The notes under the pieces: generated by a model | Databases searched by the model: none | Seen by the model: only the letters and a program-made list of their open reading frames with translations | Told to the model about the DNA's origin: nothing | Shown here: positions 42,625 through 51,171 of the stretch, one piece after another | Numbering within the stretch: position 1 is the stretch's first letter | Layout: the number at the start of each line of letters is the position of its first letter | Source of the DNA: Paenibacillus faecalis | GTDB taxonomy: Bacteria > Bacillota > Bacilli > Paenibacillales > Paenibacillaceae | Reading direction: 5' to 3' | Length of the DNA stretch: 64,000 nucleotides | Assembly: GCF_900289175.1 (NCBI RefSeq) | Contig: NZ_LT985747.1 | Location: 4,242,269-4,306,268 of the forward strand | Translations under genes and position numbers: made by a program

Positions 42625-43431
42625 CTAAAATGAACCTCTACTTCCACTATGCGAATGACCGCCGCCGGTGACGCCGCCTCCGCCTCCGCCGCCCGAACCG
42701 CTGCTCGTGCTCTGCTCAATCTTCCGTTTTGTCGTTGTCGTTCGAATGTACCGGTCCTCACGCTCCAGTATTCCCGAAGTGCTTGTATCCTCGTAAGTCC
42801 GCCGACTGACCGTCACCCGTCCGCCGGAGCGGTAGGCCATGAGGCTGACGGCTATAACCCCGATGGCTGCAGCTGTTCCGAGCTGAAACCAGATATTAAA
42901 CAACATGTTATCAGGGTTCATCTCAGGCTCAAAGCCCATATATTTATGCGCCGTTACAATGTATTTTTCAAATGCCTGTTTATAGTCTCCGTCGGATAAA
43001 TCTGATGTAATCTTATTACGTATTTTATCAAGCCTGTCGTTATCAAGATATTCCTCCGCTTTCTTAAATCCGGCCAGATACAGTGCTCTGTCCTTATCCT
43101 CTGATTCGTACATATCCAGTGTCAAAATAACGGCATTGCCATGAGGTTTATCGTATCCCGGCGCACGTTCATCATAAAAACGCTGCGTCATCACTTCCAC
43201 ATCTACATTTTCGGTGTTATTTGAAGTAAAAATTATCATATCGGTTTCTCTTTCGGCACTGTATTCATTAGCCAGCGTGTTCAACTCGTCATACTCTTCC
43301 TGGCTGAGCAGGTTCGCTTCGTCATAGATCAATTGCTTTGTTGCCTGCATCGCTGACGTCATCTGAGCGGGAGTGGCAATATATACAGCGAAGAAGATTA
43401 GAACAACGAGCACTGCACCCCATCTTTTCAT
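42625..43431 (-). CDS. ydjH: TPM-domain membrane protein (YdjH-like)
   Basis: 268 aa. Signal or anchor helix residues 6-22, TPM domain about 30-165 (YDEANLLSQEEYDELNTLA, then YDKPHGNAVILTLDM), a second helix about 185-205, and a low-complexity tail of Gly, Ser and His after residue 245. Start MKRWGAV overlaps the ydjG-like stop by 4 bases with AGGAGG upstream; the 25-residue longer frame lies inside the previous gene. The poly-Gly tail ending HSHSGSRGSF is typical of TPM proteins. Confidence 0.86.
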   Translation of the reverse strand: MKRWGAVLVVLIFFAVYIATPAQMTSAMQATKQLIYDEANLLSQEEYDELNTLANEYSAERETDMIIFTSNNTENVDVEVMTQRFYDERAPGYDKPHGNAVILTLDMYESEDKDRALYLAGFKKAEEYLDNDRLDKIRNKITSDLSDGDYKQAFEKYIVTAHKYMGFEPEMNPDNMLFNIWFQLGTAAAIGVIAVSLMAYRSGGRVTVSRRTYEDTSTSGILEREDRYIRTTTTKRKIEQSTSSGSGGGGGGGVTGGGHSHSGSRGSF

Positions 43432-44462
43432 AGAAACCCTCCTCCCATCATCCAGGAGATCAACTTTAATGACACGAAGGAAACGCCAAAAATCCCCGCA
43501 AACCACATCGCCGCTTTCGCTTTGCTGATCGGCGGCTTGCCAACCACCTTGCCCGTCTGCCCGTTCATCGCAAACATATATTCTGATTTGTCGTAGTCAT
43601 AATGTACGATCCATACCGGAAACAGCGTATAATCTGCCTTTTTTAAAGTGGTGTCGATGTGTTTGTTCGTATAATTCACGCTAGTATATCCTGACACCGT
43701 GGATGAAATATAAGAATCTATGTATTCCCTTATTTTTTCCTTCGCCCGGGGAAAAAGCTCCTCGTCGTTGTAGCTGTATTTCTCTGCTATGTATCCGGCG
43801 AGATACGGAGTTTTAAAGTCTTTCAGCTGATCGTATGGAAAAGGCTCCAGTTTATCCATCAGCTCATCCTTCATTTTTTCTGAAGCATCAATCGGCAATC
43901 TTATGAAATTCAACCGAAGTTGTCGGTATATGTCGAAATGCTGGGTTTCCGTATACTCATATTCACCACTTGTGTATTTTTTCACTTTTGTACCAAGACC
44001 TTGGACCTCAATTTTATTGTTAAGATCATACAGCCAGAAGGGAACATACATCCCGGTTATTCCCTTAATACGATCTGCGGTCATAAACCCGTTTGGCGTT
44101 AGAAGTCCGTTTCTGCACCATTTTCGGAAAGCTTTCATCGCTTCTTCCTTGCTTATTGAAAAGGGTATGATCTTTACAGGGGCCAGCTCACCGGTCAGCC
44201 GATCTCCGAGAACAACAGCAGAGCCGCAGAAAGTGCATGTCGTTGCACTGGTCTCCGCTTCCGTCATAATGACAGCGCCGCAGCTGTTACAATGGTACTC
44301 CCTGGCCTGATCCCCTTCCAAAAAAACATGCTGTGTCAGTGGGTCAGAAAGTTGCTCAATATTGTCTTTTCTGCCGCAGCTGAGGCAGGATAAGGCTCCC
44401 GTCTCACTATCAAAGACCATGCCGCTGCCGCAGTTTGGACACTTGTATTCAATAACCGGCAT
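43428..44462 (-). CDS. ydjG: Zinc-ribbon membrane protein (YdjG-like)
   Basis: 344 aa. Two N-terminal ribbons: YKCPNCGSGM with SCLSCG (residues 6-31) and YHCNSCGAV with TCTFCG (about 56-80). A middle domain of about 220 residues follows, and one C-terminal helix (about 315-338). AGGTG lies before the ATG. In B. subtilis YdjG and YdjH form a membrane pair that brings PspA to stressed membrane. It follows pspA by 30 bases. Confidence 0.87.
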   Translation of the reverse strand: MPVIEYKCPNCGSGMVFDSETGALSCLSCGRKDNIEQLSDPLTQHVFLEGDQAREYHCNSCGAVIMTEAETSATTCTFCGSAVVLGDRLTGELAPVKIIPFSISKEEAMKAFRKWCRNGLLTPNGFMTADRIKGITGMYVPFWLYDLNNKIEVQGLGTKVKKYTSGEYEYTETQHFDIYRQLRLNFIRLPIDASEKMKDELMDKLEPFPYDQLKDFKTPYLAGYIAEKYSYNDEELFPRAKEKIREYIDSYISSTVSGYTSVNYTNKHIDTTLKKADYTLFPVWIVHYDYDKSEYMFAMNGQTGKVVGKPPISKAKAAMWFAGIFGVSFVSLKLISWMMGGGFL

Positions 44463-44492
44463 CTTTTCACCTCATTAGCCAAAAGAAAAAAA

Positions 44493-45176
44493 TTATTCTT
44501 TTGTTTTCATTTTTGCTTTCATTGCATTCAGCTCATCCTCGGCATGAGCATTCACAACAGCATCCTGCTCCAATTGTGCGATCAGGTCATCCAGATCATC
44601 CTTCTTCGCTTCAGCTCTAAGCTCGGCTAAAGCCATCGCTTCATCCAAGGCGAAATTTGCCTTCTCCTCCATTTCCTTAACTGCAAAATGAACCTTGCTT
44701 AAAGAAGAACGTTCGGAATTCACATTCTCCTGGATCTTTGTAGCCGCCATCTTTCCTTTCAGCTCGGTATGCCGTGCTTCCAGCTGGCCTATATCTGATA
44801 TGAGCTTATCCTGCATTTGTTTCATGCTTTCTGCCTTTGAAGAAGCCAGGTCATAAACGCCTTGTAATTCACCAAGCTTCTCTGACTGCATCGCCTTCCT
44901 CTCCAGAAACTTTAACGCGTTCTCTTCATGTCCCGCCTTGACCGCTTTTTCAACATAACGGTGGAGCTTCTTGATCTCGGTTTTGCATTCGTCCAGAGCC
45001 CGCTTTGCCCGTCTCTCATCTGCAAACACTGAAGCGGTTTCTGCTTTCACTTTCCCCAGATCTTGATGGAGTCTTTGTATATATTCATCAATCACCTTCT
45101 CCGGCTCTTCCATCTTATCCAACAAGACGTTAACATTGCTCTCCATGATATCCTTAAATCTCGACAAGATTCCCAT
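44493..45176 (-). CDS. pspA: PspA/IM30 membrane-stress protein
   Basis: 227 aa, almost entirely helical coiled coil, the ESCRT-III-like PspA/Vipp1 fold. N-terminal amphipathic helix MGILSRFKDIMESNVNVLLD, then EEPEKVIDEYIQ. It assembles on damaged membranes and limits proton leakage. Start MGILSRF has GGAGG 6 bases upstream; six extra in-frame residues are unlikely. It heads the pspA-ydjG-ydjH-ydjI operon, as in B. subtilis, where it is under sigma-W. A sigma-W-like promoter is visible upstream. Confidence 0.93.
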   Translation of the reverse strand: MGILSRFKDIMESNVNVLLDKMEEPEKVIDEYIQRLHQDLGKVKAETASVFADERRAKRALDECKTEIKKLHRYVEKAVKAGHEENALKFLERKAMQSEKLGELQGVYDLASSKAESMKQMQDKLISDIGQLEARHTELKGKMAATKIQENVNSERSSLSKVHFAVKEMEEKANFALDEAMALAELRAEAKKDDLDDLIAQLEQDAVVNAHAEDELNAMKAKMKTKE

Positions 45177-45217
45177 GCCAAACCTCCTCACCAAGATTCC
45201 ATCCTATGCTTAAGTAA

Positions 45218-45243
45218 TACATGAGATTCAGAAAAAGGTTTCA
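45218..45243 (-). promoter_or_regulatory. Sigma-W-like ECF promoter of the pspA operon
   Basis: Minus strand TGAAAC (45238-45243), 16-base spacer, TGTA (45218-45221). Consensus is TGAAAC-N16-CGTA; one base differs in the -10. Synteny with the sigma-W-controlled B. subtilis operon supports it. Confidence 0.62.
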
Positions 45244-45272
45244 ATTCCTGAGATCCTTGCATAAAATTACAT

Positions 45273-45308
45273 CTCTAAAAAAAGAAAACACCTGAAACAG
45301 GTGCTTTT
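45273..45308 (-). terminator. Intrinsic terminator of the small membrane protein gene
   Basis: Arms CACCTG / CAGGTG (45289-45294, 45298-45303) with AAA loop; minus strand continues TTTTCTTTTTTTAG. Confidence 0.7.
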
Positions 45309-45344
45309 CAGATGATCGTTCATAATTTGATAACATGACATATT

Positions 45345-45539
45345 TTATCTGCGTTTGCGCTTGTTCTTGGTCACCCGGTTATACACGATCAGTGCGACAA
45401 CCATCATGGCAATAAATCCGACATTTTTCGCCGACTCAAGCGCCATGCCAAACATAATGGAAAGATTCGTAACCAAGCTGTACGTAACCAACGCAGACCC
45501 CAAAATCATCACCGGCCGCCATACGTTATATCTCCTCAT
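45345..45539 (-). CDS. Small membrane protein of unknown function
   Basis: 64 aa with two hydrophobic helices (about residues 8-28 and 34-52) and a strongly basic C-terminus NRVTKNKRKRR, so the tail is probably cytoplasmic. Start MRRYNVW has GGGAG 10 bases upstream; an in-frame GTG at 45569 would add 10 residues but has only a weak site. I do not recognise the family. It has its own terminator. Confidence 0.6.
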   Translation of the reverse strand: MRRYNVWRPVMILGSALVTYSLVTNLSIMFGMALESAKNVGFIAMMVVALIVYNRVTKNKRKRR

Positions 45540-45680
45540 CCATGCAACACTCCCGACCCCGTTTCTCACTGTAAAACCTGAAACTCTCTAAGAATTGAAC
45601 TGCTAATTGCTATTATAACATGAAAAAGAAAGCGTTTATATTTTTCTCTCACCTCATCGGTTCGGGTAAATATGTATCAG

Positions 45681-45722
45681 AAAAACCAGCCCGGAAGAAG
45701 GCTGTACCTTTTTCCGGGCTGA
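45681..45722 (-). terminator. Intrinsic terminator of the chemoreceptor gene
   Basis: Nine-base arms AGCCCGGAA / TTCCGGGCT (45688-45696, 45712-45720), then GGTTTTTCTG on the minus strand. Confidence 0.8.
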
Positions 45723-45765
45723 TTAGATGGTTCTGAGCATTAGCCTCATGAACGTAAGAAATCAT

Positions 45766-47853
45766 TTACTTCTCGTGTATCGTGAATTTCTGAATATTTT
45801 CTTCCAGATCCTTGGATAGTTCCTCCAGCTGGGACAGATAGCCTGCGACATCTTCAACCGTCGCCAGCTGTTCTTCAGCTGCTGCGGACACGTCTTGGGT
45901 AATGGCTGCATTCTCTTCCGTTATGGCGGAGATATTGGTGAAGACGTCTGTAATTTCGTATCGCTTATCGACCATTACGCGAATATTACCGTCCACATGG
46001 CTGGTCATATCCACTTGACTATCAACCGATACCATAATGTCGTTAAAGATCGATTCGGTTTCTCGAACCGCCGTTTCCTGCTCCGTAAACAACTCGCGGG
46101 ATGTGCCAATAGCCTGAACAGCAGCTCCTACCTGGCTGTTTACGTTTGAAATAATATGGCTGATATTATTCGCTGCATAAGCAGATTGCTCGGCAAGCTT
46201 GCGAATTTCGGCAGCTACTACAGCGAAACCTCGCCCATGCTCCCCTGCCCTTGAAGCTTCAATCGATGCATTCAAGGCCAGCAGATTCGTCTGATTGGAA
46301 ATTTCAAGAATGGTGGCAAGTATGCTGCTGATTTCACCGGCACTTTCACTCACTTGATTTACAGCTTGTGCCGTTTCCTCGGAAGATTGCAGCGTGCTGT
46401 TAAATTTCCCTACCAGCTCTTGTACAATCACAATGCCCCGCTGATTAAGTTCACCTGTACGGCGAGCCAGTTCTAGTATTTCTCGAGTAGAGTCCGTCAC
46501 CTGATCGATCGCTACGCCGAGTTCTTCAACTTTTCCAGAGCCCTCCATCACGGTGTTGGCTTCATCGCTTGTAGCACTTGAAAGCTGGATAATGGATTCG
46601 GTAATTTGCGAAGAAGCCATCTGTGTCTGGTCCATGCTGTCTTTCAGGCTGGCCGCAGATTGAGAGACAACCTGCGCTGAGCTGGAGATCCCGCCGATGA
46701 TTTTGTGAATATCCTGTTTCATGTCGTTAATAGCCCGGACCATCATCCCTACCTCACCTCGTTTTTTCAACAAGGACTGCGGAATATCGATCGTTAGATT
46801 ACCGTTGCCGATTTGCTGCAAATACTTCACAGCAGAGTTTATCGGCTTCGTAATAGCACTAGACAAAATCAAGGAAGCTCCGATAGCCACGACTGCAATA
46901 ATAGCCATAACGAGAAAGATAATATTTTCAATCGCGTTAACAGACTTCGCTATTTCACTTTTGTCCATCATGGCGATATATTTCCATTGGGTTTCCGGTG
47001 AAACAAAGATTCTCGCAGTATACATTTTATTATCTACCGGAACATCGATGTTTTGTTTCACCTTTTGATCGAGGTCCTTTACACCCAGTTCCTCCATCGT
47101 CATAAAATTCGTTTCTGGATTCTTCGGATTGGCCAGAATCGTGCCGTTTTGGTCGACAAGTATAACATAGCCGCTCTCACCGATTTTAATGTCTTCGATT
47201 GTTTGAGTTAGCGCCTCCAGACTTACGTCGACCCCCTGAACACCAACGACGTTTCCTGCACTGTCCTTAATCGTTACGGAAGAGCTGACTATAGGCACAT
47301 CTTTATCAGCCTTTTTGGTAAAAGAAGCATACGCCCCTGTGCGCATAACTTGGTCAGGATTTTCGGTCGCCTGAGTGTACCAAGGTCTGATTCTCGGGTC
47401 AAATTTGTCAGTGGAATCACCTTCCGGCCATTGGATATACCCACCATCCTCAGTTCCCAAATAAATATAGGCAATGCTCGGATGCGTTTTGGCATAATTC
47501 AGAAAGAAGTTATATATCTCTGATTCCATACCTTTTTTCTTTGACGGACTCATCTGAATGATTCCATCCGGTCCTTCAGCATCTACGTAGGAAGTAATAG
47601 AACTGTCGATCTGCTTGACCAAGGGATTATTGGCAAAATACTGAACCGTTTCATTCACATTATTAAAGTACATGTTAATCGCGCTATTAACCTGTTTGAT
47701 TTCTTTTATGGTTGCTTCATAGAAGTTCTCCTCCAAATCCTCCTTCACCCTCTGGTTGATCGTGAGGGCCAGCGGTACTGTCGAAAGCAGTACCAAGATG
47801 ACCATCGTCACCAGTAGTTGAAGTTTCAGATTCCATTGCAGTTTCTTTCTCAA
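45766..47853 (-). CDS. Methyl-accepting chemotaxis protein with dCache sensor
   Basis: 695 aa. Helix at about residues 12-33, extracellular double-Cache sensor about 40-285 (KKGMESEIYNFFLNYAKTH, IRPWYTQATENPDQ), second helix about 295-318, HAMP about 320-375, and a methyl-accepting signalling coiled coil to the end with the conserved tip NLLALNASIEASRAGEHG. It senses small molecules such as amino acids or organic acids and controls CheA; ligand unknown. The start is TTG with GGAGGAG 7 bases upstream. Single gene with terminator. Confidence 0.93.
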   Translation of the reverse strand: MRKKLQWNLKLQLLVTMVILVLLSTVPLALTINQRVKEDLEENFYEATIKEIKQVNSAINMYFNNVNETVQYFANNPLVKQIDSSITSYVDAEGPDGIIQMSPSKKKGMESEIYNFFLNYAKTHPSIAYIYLGTEDGGYIQWPEGDSTDKFDPRIRPWYTQATENPDQVMRTGAYASFTKKADKDVPIVSSSVTIKDSAGNVVGVQGVDVSLEALTQTIEDIKIGESGYVILVDQNGTILANPKNPETNFMTMEELGVKDLDQKVKQNIDVPVDNKMYTARIFVSPETQWKYIAMMDKSEIAKSVNAIENIIFLVMAIIAVVAIGASLILSSAITKPINSAVKYLQQIGNGNLTIDIPQSLLKKRGEVGMMVRAINDMKQDIHKIIGGISSSAQVVSQSAASLKDSMDQTQMASSQITESIIQLSSATSDEANTVMEGSGKVEELGVAIDQVTDSTREILELARRTGELNQRGIVIVQELVGKFNSTLQSSEETAQAVNQVSESAGEISSILATILEISNQTNLLALNASIEASRAGEHGRGFAVVAAEIRKLAEQSAYAANNISHIISNVNSQVGAAVQAIGTSRELFTEQETAVRETESIFNDIMVSVDSQVDMTSHVDGNIRVMVDKRYEITDVFTNISAITEENAAITQDVSAAAEEQLATVEDVAGYLSQLEELSKDLEENIQKFTIHEK

Positions 47854-48075
47854 GTTTTCTCTCCTCCATTTTTCTTAACGTTGAAATATTCTCTCTAGAT
47901 ACTATCGGCAGAAAATCATTTTTTGTTAAATATTGTCGAATAATTTGTAGAAAAAACAGTAACTTTGTCGGATTCTATTTATTTTTTCCGGGAAAATAAC
48001 GATATATATTAAGGGGAGAGAAATACATTAGGATTTAGGAACTACAAAAGACATCAGGAGGTAGACATAAGGTCT

Positions 48076-49707
48076 ATGATCAGAAAAATTTTAAGCTTCA
48101 AAACATTATTAGCTGTTTTGCTCGTTATCACGATCTTTCCGTGGAATGATGCAAATGCCGAAGCAGTCAATCCAACGAATACTACATTTGATCCGTTCGA
48201 GAAAAGCGTTGATGAAATCGCCAATGCTTTGAACACAAACGAAATTACATCGGAAGAGTTGGTAAACTACTATCTGAAACGTATCGAAGCCTTTGATCAA
48301 CAAGGCCCTACGATAAACTCTATTATTACGATCAACAGCAATGCTCTTGAAACAGCAAAAGCGCTCGACGCCGAGCGCAAAGCTAAAGGACCAAGAAGCC
48401 AGCTGCATGGCATCCCTTTTGTTGTCAAAGATAACTTTGATGTGGTCGGTATGCCGACTACAGCTGGATCTGTCGCTCTGAAGGATGCTTATCCAACCAA
48501 GAATTCATTCACCGTTCAGAAGCTTATTGATGCCGGAGCGATCGTCATCGCCAAAACAAACATGTCCGAGCTCGCCGCTTCTTACGGCAGACTGGGATAC
48601 AGCTCCATGGGCGGATTAACGATCAATCCTTACAACCTGAACCGTGATGCTTCCGGTTCCAGCAGTGGCAGTGCAGCTGCTGTAGCTGCCAACTTTGCCG
48701 TGTTCGGGCTTGGCACAGATACTTCCGGTTCCGTTAGAGGTCCGGCTAATGTGACCGGCCTGGTGGGCATCCGGCCCACTATGGGACTAACTAGCCGCAG
48801 CGGTGTGGTTCCTTCCTCGCTGTCTCTAGACGTGACAGGCCCGATGGCACGCAGTGTCAAGGACGCAAGCATCGTGCTTAGTGCGATGGCTGGAACAGAC
48901 AAAGAAGATAAAGCTACGAAATATGCAAACAACCATGTTCAAAACTATGCTGAGGCGCTGGACGCTTCCGCACTGAAGCAAGCACGTATCGGCGTAGCAG
49001 TTGACTTTTTCGGTGACAATGCCGAAGTCGATGCCATTACAAAACAAGCGATTGCCAAAATGCAAAGCATGGGGACGGCTGTTGTGCCCGTAACCTTCTC
49101 TGAGCAAACCCAGTACCTTTGGACCCCGATTCTTGGTCCAATCGGAGATGCAGAATTCAAAAAACAGTTTGAGCAATATTTAAGCACGCTGCCTTTCGGC
49201 GTACCGAAAACATTGCAAAAAGTGATCGAAATCAGCGAGTCTCCTGAGGTTCTAAATTCAGAAACACCTGTTAACCCTGCACGTCTGGATGGCTTGAAAA
49301 CAGCATTGGCACAAGCGGATACTTTGTATTCGAAAGAGTATAAGGACATCATCAACAAAGAAGTTCCTGCTACCCGTAATGAAGTTGCGACCATCATGAA
49401 GAACAACGATCTGGATGCCATCGTTTTCCCGACGATGTCCTGTCCGGCTTCAAACCGCTATGACAAAGAGGACCCTACCTACGTCTGCACAGCATATGAT
49501 ACTTATGCAGCAAGCTATGTAGCATCTGCTACAGGCTTCCCTGAAGTAACCGTCCCTGCGGGAACTGCAGAAGCAGGAGTACCGGTTGGCATCTCATTCC
49601 TGGGTACCCCATACACCGAGCAAAAACTGCTTGACCTCGCCTACTCTTTCGAGCAGGCTACCAAAGCCAGAACCATCCCAACATATACACCTAATCTAAC
49701 GCAATAG
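48076..49707 (+). CDS. Secreted amidase-signature hydrolase
   Basis: 543 aa. Signal peptide residues 1-28 (ending DANAEA). Amidase signature fold with catalytic Lys118 in VVKDNFDV, the GSSSGSAAAV loop (residues 194-203) carrying the cis-Ser, and nucleophile Ser219 in DTSGSVR. A C-terminal PEVTVPAGTAEAGVPVGISF block is typical. It resembles GatA-like or peptide amidases but export rules out tRNA amidotransferase work; the likely role is hydrolysis of an extracellular amide. AGGAGG lies unusually far (14 bases) upstream, with an AAGG closer to the ATG. Confidence 0.88.
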   Translation: MIRKILSFKTLLAVLLVITIFPWNDANAEAVNPTNTTFDPFEKSVDEIANALNTNEITSEELVNYYLKRIEAFDQQGPTINSIITINSNALETAKALDAERKAKGPRSQLHGIPFVVKDNFDVVGMPTTAGSVALKDAYPTKNSFTVQKLIDAGAIVIAKTNMSELAASYGRLGYSSMGGLTINPYNLNRDASGSSSGSAAAVAANFAVFGLGTDTSGSVRGPANVTGLVGIRPTMGLTSRSGVVPSSLSLDVTGPMARSVKDASIVLSAMAGTDKEDKATKYANNHVQNYAEALDASALKQARIGVAVDFFGDNAEVDAITKQAIAKMQSMGTAVVPVTFSEQTQYLWTPILGPIGDAEFKKQFEQYLSTLPFGVPKTLQKVIEISESPEVLNSETPVNPARLDGLKTALAQADTLYSKEYKDIINKEVPATRNEVATIMKNNDLDAIVFPTMSCPASNRYDKEDPTYVCTAYDTYAASYVASATGFPEVTVPAGTAEAGVPVGISFLGTPYTEQKLLDLAYSFEQATKARTIPTYTPNLTQ

Positions 49708-49845
49708 TCGGTTTCTCTCCCTTTTATCACGCAGCCTGATCCGGCTGAACAGATAATACAACAAGTTGGATGTCCAATCACTTCGCTAGATGCGAAGTGA
49801 TTGAATATCTGCTCTTTCCTTCAGATACAATTCAAATAATAGGAT

Positions 49846-50290
49846 TTATCCGAGCCGCTGGACAGCGGCAGGCTTTATACGAAACTGGCGGCAAGCTGTT
49901 TGAAGCTTCCTAATGCCATAGGGCTTTATACGTCCGGTACCGTATTTCAACCTCAGCTTTTTATAGAGATGGCTGATATTATGAAAGCTGACAACACTTT
50001 GCCCTTGCTAAACCTGATTCATTTTGGTTTGGTCAGAAGTGAAACAGGGATAAGCGGATTTCACTTGCGGGCTGAAGTCTTTTGGCAAAGATGAAATCGA
50101 AGTGCTGAACAGTCAGGTCAACCCTGCCGAGCTGCGTGACTTCCTCATTGATATTTCCGGTTATATCGTAGAGCAAAACATTACTTTACGAGATGGAGAA
50201 ACGATCGGCTTTTCAGCAGAACAAAGATTGCCCATTACCCGCTCAGAAGGCATTTATGTTGAAGAAAACAGCTTGAAAATTGAGTTCTAG
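49846..50290 (+). pseudogene. Frameshifted remnant of a DUF4261-family gene
   Basis: First frame from about 49846 reads RLYTKLAASCLKLPNAIGLY and FIEMADIMKADNTLPLLNLI, then ETGISGF. Near 50060-50075 the match jumps frame to KSFGKDEIEVLNSQVNPAEL and ends ITLRDGETIGFSAEQRLP. The two pieces fit successive parts of the DUF4261 C-terminal half. The N-terminal half is absent. A frameshift plus 5' loss make it non-functional. It lies next to an IS3 remnant. Confidence 0.72.
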
Positions 50291-50390
50291 ATGCGATACG
50301 TTACTGTAACACTAGAGTAAAATGAGAACAATAAATATCCTAAAAATGACGGCAAAACAAGAAAAACCACCGGGATTAGGTTGAGACGCC

Positions 50391-50550
50391 TGAACTGCAC
50401 CTCCAATGTTAGATGGTGTCTAACAATTGGGGTGCATTTCACCTCAAAGACGTGAGAAATTATATCCGATACTACAACAATGACCGCTATACAGAGCGTT
50501 TAAATGGCTTGTCTCCTAACGAGTATCGAAAACAAGCTGCAATTTTCTAA
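50391..50550 (+). mobile_element. IS3/IS150-family remnant: end sequence plus transposase C-terminus
   Basis: 50452-50550 encodes RNYIRYYNNDRYTERLNGLS and PNEYRKQAAIF, the C-terminal end of an IS3 OrfB. Immediately before it is a terminal-repeat-like pair, GCACCTCCAATGTTAGA and TCTAACAATTGGGGTGC (about 50397-50413 and 50419-50435). Nearly the whole transposase between end and tail is missing. Confidence 0.7.
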
Positions 50551-50556
50551 TTCTTG

Positions 50557-50599
50557 AGTGAAAAAACAGCCATCTAATAGAGATTTGGCTGTTTTTTAT
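50557..50599. terminator. Terminator of the GerMN lipoprotein gene
   Basis: Arms AAAAACAGCCA and TGGCTGTTTTT (about 50562-50572, 50586-50596) with T runs on both sides. Confidence 0.8.
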
Positions 50600-50603
50600 G
50601 GAT

Positions 50604-51140
50604 CTATTCACGGGTTAGTGGATGTTCTAATTCCGTATGGCCCATTAAACTTTCAGTTGCATTTCCGTCAACAAGCAGATCAATACTGGTTACTTCATCA
50701 AACTGAAAAAATGTTTCTCTCAGGGCATCGAGAGCCAAAACCTCTCCTCCAGCTCCTAATCTAGCTTCATCAGGAATATGCACATCTAGTGTCAATTTTC
50801 CTTCATCAAAAGTAGCTGAAAGTAAATCAATATTATTCCATAAAGGAATCAGTTCGGTTTGATCGCTGCTTTGAAGGGCTGCGTACGTCTTAATGTATTT
50901 GTCGGAGCCATCTTCGAATATAATTTCCTTCATACTTTGTTCTAGTTGTAATAGTTGATCGTCCGAGTAAAAAACCTCAATTTCTTGAGATTCCTCATTC
51001 TTCTTGTCCTGATTAGCTGGTGCAGTACTTGCAGGATTAGAACCCTGCACTGGACCAGAAGAAGTAGACTTGCTACCACAACCTACTGCTAGTAAGCTTA
51101 TGGCGCAAATTGCGATAGCAAGATAGATTCCTTTTTTCAT
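50604..51140 (-). CDS. GerMN-domain lipoprotein
   Basis: 178 aa. Lipobox LAVGC with Cys21, a Ser/Pro/Ala/Asn-rich spacer to about residue 50, then a GerMN domain (about 55-175) with EVFYSDDQLLQLEQ, LTLDVHIPDEARLGAGGE and a C-terminal VTSIDLLVDGNATESLMGH. GerMN proteins act at the cell surface in sporulation/germination or wall maintenance; exact role is unclear. It is 31 bases downstream of a cell-wall amidase on the same strand and probably co-transcribed, so the pair likely works on peptidoglycan. Confidence 0.82.
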   Translation of the reverse strand: MKKGIYLAIAICAISLLAVGCGSKSTSSGPVQGSNPASTAPANQDKKNEESQEIEVFYSDDQLLQLEQSMKEIIFEDGSDKYIKTYAALQSSDQTELIPLWNNIDLLSATFDEGKLTLDVHIPDEARLGAGGEVLALDALRETFFQFDEVTSIDLLVDGNATESLMGHTELEHPLTRE

Positions 51141-51171
51141 AGAAGCACATCCTCTTGAATTATTCGATGTT

